Source of the DNA: Ostrinia nubilalis
Lineage: Eukaryota; Arthropoda; Insecta; Lepidoptera; Crambidae
Assembly: GCF_963855985.1 (NCBI RefSeq)
Contig: NC_087100.1
Span: 1,337,001 to 1,401,000 of the forward strand
Direction of reading: 5' to 3'
DNA: 64,000 bases
Below the pieces are notes generated by a model. That model was not told the origin of the DNA. It saw nothing but the letters and a program-made list of their open reading frames with translations, and ran no database searches. Both the position numbers and the translations under genes were made by a program. Shown here piece after piece: positions 12,888-21,889 of this stretch (position 1 is the first letter of the stretch; each line of letters starts with the position of its first letter).

Positions 12888-13136
12888 ACCATTCCTTTCC
12901 ATAGTAAATACAAATTAGAGCCTCGATGAAAATCCTAGGATTCCCCGAAGGCGATATAATCTAAAACGATTAAAGCGAGCAATTGCAGATTACTTACAAC
13001 ATTTCCCTATGAGAAATTTAAAAAAAGCCAATCATAGCTCCGATGGAATGTCGTAAAGTGTCAGTGGTAGGGTTGGCAACTCTACTTATTTCTGTTTTTG
13101 TAGTATAAATGACCAATTAAATGATAATGAAAATCA

Positions 13137-13411
13137 TTCTTCTTTCTTCTTTTCGTGTCGACAACAAACCTACACAGTGTCAGCCCAAAACTCCGCCACA
13201 AGAGTGGCGTTGTCAGTAGCACTCATCAAATCCTCCTGAGTGCAGTTGCTTGGGCACTCAGGGCATGAAATCAGGTGCCTCATCGACTGGGGAACAAAAC
13301 CGCACCTGCACTCCATGTTCAAGCCATCCAAGAATCCCCACCTGGCCAGATTGTCCTTACTACGGCCAACCTGCGTCCGAAGTCTATTTAAAGACTTCCA
13401 GGTAAGCCAGG
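13137..13411 (-). mobile_element. 5'-truncated LINE insertion with 10-bp target-site duplication
   Basis: ATGAAAATCA flanks the fragment at 13127-13136 and 13412-13421. The minus-strand 3' end is a purine tail (GAAAAGAAGAAAGAAGAA) right against the duplication. Orientation, tail and duplication all fit target-primed reverse transcription of a severely 5'-truncated LINE into the MITE. Confidence 0.8.
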
Positions 13412-13412
13412 A
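13170..13412 (-). pseudogene. C-terminal end of LINE ORF2 (region after RNase H, zinc-knuckle-like)
   Basis: The minus frame encodes about 80 residues ending in TAG. It contains SLNRLRTQVGRSKDNLARWG, then a Cys/His cluster in which CRC is followed by MRHLISCPECPSNCT, and finishes with VAEFWADTV. That layout, NRLRT followed by C-x-C...H-L-x-x-C-P, is the usual C-terminus of Jockey/R1-group LINE ORF2 proteins. Endonuclease and reverse transcriptase domains are absent, so the fragment cannot function. It shares no close similarity with the other LINEs in the window. Confidence 0.75.
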
Positions 13413-13420
13413 TGAAAATC

Positions 13421-13484
13421 AATTAAATGATTTTCATTATAGCATATTTAATATTTAATATGCTATAATGAAAATCATTTAATT
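13421..13484. repeat. Hairpin, 28-bp perfect stem with 8-nt loop
   Basis: 13421-13448 (starts AATTAAATGATTTTC) is the exact reverse complement of 13457-13484. The loop is TAATATTT. It is part of the palindromic MITE. It is AT-rich and shows no sign of being a conserved microRNA. Confidence 0.9.
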
Positions 13485-13517
13485 GGTCATTTATACTACA
13501 AAAACAGAAATAAGTAG

Positions 13518-14506
13518 TTTTTACTTACAGAACACACTGATGCCAAAAATCTAATTTAAATATCACTAAAAATAGTTTTTAATAAGTAAGTTAAATTTTA
13601 CTTTGACAGAGAAAAGTTAAATGGTCTAGCGCATTAAATAAGTATACTCTATTTTTTATGAATGACCGTTTGCAAGCTTTTTTGGCCTTTTTGTTCATTT
13701 CTACTAGTTTGAAATTATATCTTTGGTGCTACTCTTATACGAATTTTCAGTTACCTACTTTTTTTTTTTTAAGTATTAGTCTATTTATAGTTTTTCTGTC
13801 AAAAAAGAGAGCAAAACAGTATTTTTTGAGTCGCAGCCCTACGTAAAAGCAGGAAATAGAGCTAGTGGCATTCACTTACCATTTCTGTTTGTTATCGCAA
13901 TAAATACCGAGTTCTGGACCAAATGATGCAACGGACTTAATATTCTTGCCTCAAGTGATTTATTGTTGAAAACGTCTTAATACGAGTACCTTCTCGTATT
14001 AAGATTTCTCGTAACACCTCATTGATTTCTCGTAGTGCGATAACAAAGTCAATTATTACAATTAACTAAATAACTTTTGATCCAATTTATACTATGACAA
14101 TTAAAACATCTATAACTTGAGTTAATAATGAGATCTATCAGAATAAAATCATTAAACATTTCGTGGGTCGACTCACGAAAAAACGGAACTGTTTTTTTTT
14201 TAATTTTACAGGAGCGACATTTTAAGAAAATTTGAAGTATGGAAAATGCATTTCGGGCCCTTTTTAACTGTAAATACTGACAAAGAATTCAGTTACGATC
14301 TTTTTAAAATGCACGTTTTTAATAACATTGTGTGTTTAACTCAATATCGCAATTTTATTAGATAAGCCTTTTCATGATTCGTTTCATGATTTTAGAAATT
14401 ATTAAATTGAACTAAACACAAAATAATTCAGTTTTGTCATGAAAATACTAAGTATTTATTCATAAATGGCATGAACAGCGTTTTAACAGCGTTTTTCTCT
14501 TTCCAG
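13518..14506. other. Non-coding stretch upstream of the knirps-family exon
   Basis: No element or coding sequence was recognised. The last 20 bases are pyrimidine-rich (GTTTTTCTCTTTCCAG) and form a convincing 3' splice site for the exon beginning at 14507, so this is read as the end of an upstream intron. Confidence 0.6.
14491..14506 (+). other. 3' splice site of the knirps-family exon
   Basis: GTTTTTCTCTTTCCAG directly precedes the ATG. The unbroken pyrimidine run and CAG end support splicing here and fix the exon start. Confidence 0.8.
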
Positions 14507-14584
14507 ATGAACCAGCAATGCAAAGTCTGCGGAGAGCCTGCAGCCGGTTTCCACTTTGGTGCTTTTACCTGCGAAGGATGCAAG
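14507..14584 (+). CDS. Exon of a knirps-family (NR0A) nuclear receptor: first half of the DNA-binding domain
   Basis: The 26 codons read [18 protein letters not shown] and then AFTCEGCK. The four cysteines of the first C4 zinc module are C5, C8, C22 and C25. The N-terminal [20 protein letters not shown] sequence is the signature of knirps, knirps-related and eagle, atypical nuclear receptors that act as DNA-binding repressors and lack a ligand-binding domain. The exon starts at the ATG, directly behind a pyrimidine tract and AG, so the 5' UTR must lie in an upstream exon. It ends with CAAG|GTAAAT, a good phase-0 donor just after the P-box Lys; the family-specific Ser of the P-box would open the next exon. 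No such exon (SFFGR...) was recognised downstream in the window. The 26 residues cannot separate the family members, so no symbol is given. Confidence 0.92.
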
Positions 14585-15304
14585 GTAAATATTATTTTTA
14601 AAATCTCTAATAGTTTAGATATTTATAAAACTATCATGTTGATATAGCATTACATTTAGCCAAAAATTAAAATTACAGTCCAGGGGTTTGTATCGACAAA
14701 CCTACGATGGGCGAGACTCTATTTGGTTGGATCGGTATAGAAAATGCCAAGTCTAAAACTTTTCAAAAATATTCAAAATATTATACTGAGCAATTCTTTA
14801 TTACATGAACATTATTTGAAAGTTTTATTGAATAATAATTTAAGGACAGAAATGTAGCTTAAACTACTCGCAATAAACGTCCCGCGTACGAAATAGCGTT
14901 CGAATAAGTTATTAAATTAAATAAGGTAATTATGAAACTTTTTGTCAGAAATATCAACTAACACATTATTACTTACTACTTAGTCACTACATAGTGATAT
15001 TCAAATCTTATTACTATAAGTAATCATTAGTAATTTTCTTGTTACCGATAGCTTACGAATTCCGATGGTGCAAAAACGTTATAATGCTTTAATGTAAAGT
15101 GAATTATATGGTCATTATTGATGAGTCTACCACTCTACGTATTTACTTACGGTGAAGATATTTTACCTTAACATTTCGTTAGGAATTTGAAATTATATGC
15201 AATTATTTTAGTGTCCTGTTACCTATCATAAATATACATTTGATTTCCTATTTAATTTGTTCGAATGTGAGTTTTCTGATGCATTACTATGATATCCTAC
15301 TCGT

Positions 15305-15450
15305 ATAATGCGACAGAAGCCCAATGGTGACAGCGTTGGATTGTCGAATCTGGAGTCGAGTCGTTAGTCGTTTCGCCCCACCAGTTCAAACCCTGTCATC
15401 CACTTGACACAGTATTGAACGTACTACTAGCACAAGCACAAAATATTTAG
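15305..15450 (+). repeat. Degenerate tRNA-derived SINE
   Basis: An A-box-like AGCCCAATGGTGA at 15318-15330 and a B-box-like GTTCAAACC at 15383-15391 are spaced roughly as in a tRNA promoter. They are followed by CACTTGACACAGT, a type of sequence common after tRNA heads in insect SINEs. The tRNA fold is decayed. It is not a functional tRNA gene. Confidence 0.4.
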
Positions 15451-17539
15451 CTTAGCTGAAGGAGTTAGTACTAACACTCTTTTGAAAAAAATAGATCTCT
15501 GTGTAGATAAGATTTAAAGCATGCGTATTAATTTCATTATCATAACTTTTGTACAAGAAACGGCCCTTGAATTATCAACAAATTAATACGCCAGTGTTTT
15601 GTTATAAATAATGTCCATCAGATTGATGGCGACTGCCTCAAAGTTATTACGTGATGTGATGGAGATAGCCATCAGATGCCATCAAAGCGTATTTACGGTT
15701 TAATTTACGATATCTCACAAACTATCGGTTATTTGGAGGCATAGTTCATAATTTATAAAGCTAACGATGCGTTTGAAGTTAAGACAAGTTGTTTTATGAA
15801 TGACACGTGAGTTTTCGTAACTTACGATTATGGATAAATTATTTTAGTTTTTAATTTAAATAATAAAATAATTCCATTCTTACTGTCATACATGTCGTCA
15901 GTGATCTTTCTCAGAGTAGCATTTAGAATTGATTATTTTGAATCATGTACAAAAAAAATCATCATCATTTCAACCATAGGATGTCCTCTGCTTTCCCCCT
16001 TTCATCCGACCAATCTGGAAGTCCTTTATTAAGGGAGCCCTAAAGACATACCATAGTCTAATAATATTTATAAAAAAAATTTACGGCGACGAGACGAGAA
16101 AAATTATGCTTTTCTCATTATTATTATTACTAAAATTATTCAAAGTTAGTTCTGCCACATAAATATAGTCTCTATACATACGTAATAAGGTCCTGCAATT
16201 TGCTACTCCGAATCAATCAGTGCTTTTTTGTCGCGCATCGTCGCAACCCGCGATTCAATTTGCGCCACCTACCGGCGTCTTTGAGGTAACGGTCAAGACT
16301 GGTTCAGGGTGTAAAGGGAGGTGCATATTGGTTAAATAAATAAAATAATCATAAAAATAGAAATAATTTATTTTCAAACACTTAAACTAACCTTAGAGAC
16401 TAGCGCATTCACAAAGGATGCTAGCTTAAGGCTTGGTATTTCTTCTAAAGTAGGTATTTCGCGCTGTCAAAATCTGCGCGCGCAATTCTTCACCGAAAAC
16501 AGCGCGTCAAAGAGCTCCCGCCACAATTTCCAGCTACACAGTATAGAAATACGCAGTTGGTTAGGTTAGGTTGACTTCCTTCCCTTCAAGCGTCACACTC
16601 ACAACACTTTCTAATAGAAATCATATCCAAGTGATACAAATTAAAACACCTTTCAGACTTTTTGGGAATATATTCTAGAATCGAATAAATATAAAATATA
16701 ACTGCAGAAGTAAACACGGTTCAAAGTGGCCGTGGCGTCGCCCGACCTTCTGGAAGTTCTGCGCCGGCTTAAAGCATTTCAAGATTACGTCACCCGACCT
16801 ATCGGTAGGCCCTTGGGAGCTTGAGTGATTGGATTTTTTTTATGATAAGTTACTCTTAGTAGCGATTATTTAGAGCTTGGATAATAAATTTAATTATAGT
16901 TGTTGCAATTCACGAAGCTTTGCATGTGGTTAATAACATTAATCAGTATAGGTACGCATCAATTTTGTTCAGTCTCTTTGTTTATTAATAAATAAAAATA
17001 TCATACTAAAATTGCAGAAACATATTTGTTTGTATTGGTCTGGGTGTTTTCTTTCTATAATATGTATGACGTATGTACGGGGTTCTGTACCTATCAAAAA
17101 TTGCTATGAGCATCACACGCGGTTACCTGCGTACCTCTGTGCACTCATGGGAGTTTAAGCAGAGGTCCCTAGAGTTTGACTTTGAGCTTTGTTTATAGTC
17201 ATTACGAAGCAGACTGATGGGAAACTGCACTGTCTTGAATTCGAAAGGGTAATTTGACGGTGTTTGGGGAATTCTAGGAATAAATACAGAGTCTCCTCAT
17301 TGAGATTGAGACATTTCAATTTGAGATTTCACTTGACATTGAACACAATCTGAAATGGAGTTTTCAAACACTTGTAAAAATAAAAAGTAATTAAATCAAA
17401 GGCACTAAGTAGTATTGATATCAACTTCGAAGAAAATTACTGCCAAAATTACTTTCTACCCGTTCCACACGTCTTTCATGAATTATATTAAGGTATTGTT
17501 AAACTAAATTTAAAGTAGATTGAACCAAGGAATCACTTT

Positions 17540-17700
17540 GTCCCATACAAACTTTGCCCCCTTTTTTTACCCCCTTCATTTCATGACCCCATTTCGGAAA
17601 ATCTTTTCTTATGAGATGCCTACGTCATAAAAAGAACACACCTTCCAACTTTCAGGTCTCTACGATATCCGTCAGTCATTTAGGACAAAGCATTTTTATT
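17540..17700 (-). repeat. Lepidopteran dispersed repeat remnant
   Basis: GATGCCTACGTCATAA and the nearby CCAACTTTCAGGTCTC/ATCCGTCAG words match, in inverse orientation, the body of the repeat at 31921-32111. No terminal structures remain. Confidence 0.5.
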
Positions 17701-18381
17701 AGTTGTTCAAAACTCTATCGTTCCAGGTATGTCATTGACAGGAGGGCGCTACTATCTTAATGGGTTATTCATTAGTCCACTTGACATTTCAGAATCGTTT
17801 GACTTTAGATACCTAAGCGATTTGATATTCGGAGTCTTTTAATGAAATCAAGTTCTGAAATAACTTGAGGTGTTGTACCCGATCAAGCTTTTCATTGCAG
17901 GACAGTTAAATAGTTTTATTATTAGTTTCTTCTCTAAGTCTTAATTTGTCAGAGTAGGTAAAGGCTCCATGAGAGCAAAATTTAGCTTTATAATAGTTTT
18001 TAATTTTTTTCTTGAAATATTTGACGCCTTGTAATCTCTTGTAATCTCTCGTTAATATAGGTCCACACAAATAAAGAATGTTTGACTTCGACTTTAATAA
18101 TTATGCTCTTACATAATTATAAATAAACTAGCTTTACGCCCGCCGCTTCGCCCGCGTGGAATGCTTCGGTTTTTATATAACCTATTACACTCAGATATAA
18201 TGTGGCTTTCTATTGGTGAAAGATTTTTTAAAATCAGTTCAGTAGATCCCGAGATTACCCCTTACAATTTAACAAATATACAAACTCACAAACTTTACCT
18301 CTTTATAATACTAATATATCTAAATATAGATAGGTAATTTGAAACCCTATTTTGTTTTATTCTTTTTTTTATTTTAAATAT

Positions 18382-18453
18382 TTCACGATCCAAACTAATA
18401 TTTACTGTAAGTAAATGCTAAATAGTAAATATTAGTTTGGATTGTGAAATATC
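18382..18453. repeat. Hairpin between the two head-to-head repeats
   Basis: ATTTCACGATCCAAACTAAT at the left is inverted at the right as ATTAGTTTGGATTGTGAAAT, continuing as ATTTACT/AGTAAAT. The loop is about 15 nt. Confidence 0.8.
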
Positions 18454-18477
18454 CTACTAATATTATAAAGGCGAAAG

Positions 18478-18503
18478 TTTGGATGTCTGGATGTCTGGAT
18501 GTT
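18478..18503. repeat. Short tandem repeat (GGATGTCT)n
   Basis: GGATGTCT is repeated about three times inside the right-hand repeat of the head-to-head pair. Such microsatellites are usual in this repeat family. Confidence 0.6.
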
Positions 18504-18821
18504 TGTTAGTCTTTCACGCAAAAACTACTGAACGGATTTTGTTGAAACTTTACAGTATTATTGTTTATAACCCAGATTAACATTATGACGATATGTGGCA
18601 AATAAATTTCAATAAATAAATAAGACGTGTCTAAAAGCGCCATCTATCGTCATTGGTTAAAATCTACAGCACTGGACAAACTACGGTATGACGTTCGTAA
18701 ATATTCATTCGGCGGAAACCGTGAAACGCCATCTATCAACATGGGTAAAATGAGGTAAAACATCATATCTAACGGGGGTAAAACGAGGTCCACGCGAACG
18801 AAGTCGCGGGCGGCCGCTAGT

Positions 18822-21030
18822 GTATAATAGGTAGCTTTCCCTCCGCAACCTTATTGGTATTCCATGTATGTGTCTTTTAACTGAGTTCTGTTATACATTT
18901 CATGTAAAATTTGTCCAATTATAACTCTATTTACATCTGCATCTGTAAGCAAGGATTCATGTTCTCCAGCCCAGATGCCGAGTAAACAGAATCGTCTTTC
19001 AGTGATGTGCAGCTGCCCCTATATTTGACCCACTGACCTAATTTTTTATTATTTATTTGTGTCAGTGTGCTCTTCTAAAGAGTGAAGAAGATTGTATGTA
19101 GGTACTATTAAAATTTAATTTTAACTCATTGGTTTTGTCTCATATTTGAGGAATGTATCATGAGTAGAGTCTTAGTTTAAAAGGATGCCAACGATTTAAA
19201 TTTCAATAGGTAGACAAAATTCAGAATTCTTAATTATCAAAAATTTTAGCTTTCTCCAGTAACACTGGTATTATTATACTGTGACTCATCAAAGTCATCA
19301 TTGTCAAAAATATTGACAAATCGAGAACTGTCACGGCCAAAAAACTGGCACGCGTCCGTCCTCCGTAAGCGCCACCGCGCGACTGATTGAGATTGTCCAA
19401 GCCGTCATGGGCGATTTTTTCCACATTTTTTAACATAGTAACTAAATAAGACGCAATATAAAAATTCCATCCGTTAAAAGCCCTCAAGTTATTTCTGAAC
19501 TTTAGTTTAGTAAAAGATTCAGAATCTCAAATCGCTTATTTTAAAAATAAAACCATAATTAGAAAACGAATAGAGGTAACTTTGGGAATTTATTCTATCG
19601 AGTCAACTTCATCAAATCGTGTTTCCATCCGTTAATAGCCCTAAAAAATATCCTCAACTATGCCCAAAAAAAATCTTAGCCTTTTATTTTACTGTTTAGT
19701 ACCTCAAAAATGAAAAATGAAAACCTCATTTTCGCCATTTTCTCTGTTACCCGGCCTTAAGTGAAGCTGCAAATCGAACGCACAGCGTTGAGAGCTCTGT
19801 GATTGGTTCGTGTGTCACCCTGTGCGCCTACGCGCACTGTGAGACCTCATGTTTGTGAATACGGGCGTAATAATAAAATATAATAAAATAGTAAAACTTT
19901 ATTCCTATACCAGAGCATGTATACGTAAAGTGAAAAATTCGAGGCTACCTCAGTATATGTAAACTTAAATTCTCTACTCTACGTATCATCGTTCTTCCTT
20001 CAGTAAGCAAGAAGTCCTTACATAGTAGGTACGAACTACTAACACTAAAATAATCATATTTAACAATTCAGTATACTGCTAAAACTTATTCACAAATCCC
20101 TATCATTTATACCAAGGTAACTTTAGGGAATTAAAAGCAAAATAGACTGTTTTTTGAGTAATGTAACTTATCAAAAGTATTTACTTAGGAAACATACCTA
20201 GTACGTGGTCAATTACTATCTTATTGTGAAAATATTCATTTACTTATACTTTCTCTGTATATTGTTATTTTTAGCAGTGTGCATGCTTCCCAAGGAGAGA
20301 AATTAAAGCGCTCTACATTATTATGATACACATTAACCAGTGTACCCTTGATCGCTTTTCTTTGTAATTTTAGCCGATCGAACAAAAAGGTTGCTTCATT
20401 TGGTTGTTGGTGGTAGTACCAGTAGTATGAAGCTTTTAAAGCTTGCCCGTCCAATTTCAAAGCTTTTCCTTGTCATTTTCTAAAAATATTTTAGAAATTT
20501 TCAAAGAATACTGTGAAATGTTGCTTTTCTTTGTAACAAAATTAAGTATTTATATAAAATTATGATTCTGATGTTTAATATTTAAAAATAAATTATGAGA
20601 GAAAACATGTAATGCTTGGCCAAAACTTGCAATAAAATAAATATATCTCCCATTTGCCGACCACCTGTGGCCAAAGTGAACGGAATCATATGTCAAAGAT
20701 TAAAATACATGAACACAGTGAAAATAATATTAGGGTTCTGTGTGATAATATTGAAACCACTCAGTGACTAACTTGAGTTATGTTTTTAGAGCATAATTCT
20801 GACCTCACTTGTCTGCCAACTCAAATGATGTATGTACGCGTAATTTGTTATTTTAATCAACTTTTACAGTTTCAATGATCGTTACATTAAGAATTAGATA
20901 AAACAGTACTTATCACGTGGTTTTATACGGGATAGTAATAATAACAGTTAACTATTTCACATTCTGATAACGTAGCCTACTCTTTAACCAAACCGTTGAG
21001 ATCACGGGCCAAATGAGTAAAAAAACATAT
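18822..21030. other. Intronic non-coding stretch
   Basis: No gene or complete element. CCATCCGTTAAAAGCCCT (about 19467) recurs as CCATCCGTTAATAGCCCT (about 19625), hinting at a diverged local duplication. A GC-richer patch lies at 19340-19400 and another at 19745-19860. Confidence 0.5.
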
Positions 21031-21135
21031 AATAATAATAATAATAAAATCATATTTATTTCTCTCACACACAAAAAAAAAAAATTACATTCTTATAATG
21101 AGTATTACATATTTGAGGCATCTTGCGTGTGAGAG

Positions 21136-21185
21136 ACTGGTGCCTGATATAGGTTTCAGAGAAACCCGTATTTCAGGTCACCAGT
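21136..21185 (-). other. Stem-loop in LINE 3' UTR
   Basis: ACTGGTGCCTGA pairs with TCAGGTCACCAGT, leaving a single bulge. A homologous stem-loop occurs at about 37245-37292 in a second, solo LINE tail. Such 3' hairpins are known to be recognised by reverse transcriptases of some LINEs; that role here is inferred. Confidence 0.7.
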
Positions 21186-21270
21186 GCTCCACCCCCAGGT
21201 TGTTTGCATAGTATCTTAGGTACATAAGGTGATGCGCTAGCAGACAAACAATAAAACATTAAAAACAATA

Positions 21271-21585
21271 AAATCATACATTGGATAAATTACAATCCTA
21301 AGTGAAAAGCCGAACATGCGAGTGTATGTATATTTGTATAATTATAAAATATAAAATAAATCGGTTAAGAGTAAAATTTGTTTAAAATAATAAAAATTTA
21401 AATAATTCAAAACAAACATTATTCCTATTTTAAGTAAATCATGCATTGGATAAATTACAATCCCAAGTTAAAAGCCGAAAATGCGAGTGTATGTATAATA
21501 AATTATATAAATTGTTTAAAACAATAAAAATTCCATATAAAACAAACATTATTCATAATTATCCTAAGTAAATAATCTGGTTTAA
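21271..21585 (-). repeat. Tandem duplication in the LINE 3' UTR (period about 165 bp)
   Basis: AAATCATACATTGGATAAAT at 21271 recurs as AAATCATGCATTGGATAAAT at 21436. GCCGAACATGCGAGTGTATG recurs as GCCGAAAATGCGAGTGTATG. The second unit has internal deletions. Confidence 0.85.
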
Positions 21586-21889
21586 CATTTGTTATTATTC
21601 GGAATTCAATTTGTTATCGCTAAGTATAATAATGAATTCCGATTCAATAAATAGAATTAATTGCATAATTTCAAAAATCTGTTTTTCTAACAATTTAAGT
21701 GTGTGATAAAATGTAGATATTAGATTTATTATTATTAGATGTAAATATTAGATTTTATATTATATTATTTAGGTAAGGAAAAGTAAGATTAATTAGTTAC
21801 TAATTTATGTAGTTGATAATTGAATAGTTGGTTAGAATATTTATTTATGTTTTGATAGCCTAGTTTAAAAGTTAGTGCATAGTTTACAG

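Larger units (their letters stand above)
13082..13517. mobile_element. Palindromic MITE split by a LINE fragment
   Basis: The left part 13082-13126 (CTACTTATTTCTGTTTTTG...) is the exact inverse of the end 13473-13517. Removing the insertion at 13137-13411 and one copy of the 10-bp duplication leaves a non-coding palindromic element of about 150 bp. The right part contains a near-perfect hairpin at 13421-13484. The inner left arm lacks most of that hairpin, so the arms are not symmetrical. Confidence 0.75.
14585..18126. other. Start of a very long intron; sparse repeat remnants
   Basis: No exon was seen. Remnants include a degenerate tRNA-like SINE (15305-15450) and a common lepidopteran repeat word (15958-16025, CATCATCATTTCAACCATAG). 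At 17560-17690 the + strand CTTTTCTTATGAGATGCCTA matches, inverted, the repeat at 31975-32065. A short GC-rich stretch lies at 16440-16830. Two TTAGG units at about 16562 are too few to be telomeric. Confidence 0.5.
18127..18821. mobile_element. Head-to-head pair of repeats with CTAG...CGCGGGC outer ends
   Basis: The left copy begins ACTAGCTTTACGCCCGCCGC and runs to CTTTATAATACTAATATA at about 18318. The right copy begins CTACTAATATTATAAAGGCG at about 18455 and ends CGCGGGCGGCCGCTAGT at 18821. Outer ends correspond to each other, as do inner ends, so two copies of one family face each other. Between them lies an AT-rich hairpin (18382-18453). Relatives occur at 31921-32111, about 33055-33195 and 42608-42795. 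The family resembles lepidopteran Helitron-like or MITE repeats; the class is not certain. No coding capacity. Confidence 0.6.

Noticed and set aside
16557..16573. TTAGG repeats suggesting interstitial telomere sequence
   Set aside because: Only two to three units, within chance expectation.
16746..16764. Heat-shock-element-like CTTCTGGAAGTTCT
   Set aside because: The third unit is out of the required 5-bp phase, leaving only a common TTCnnGAA core.
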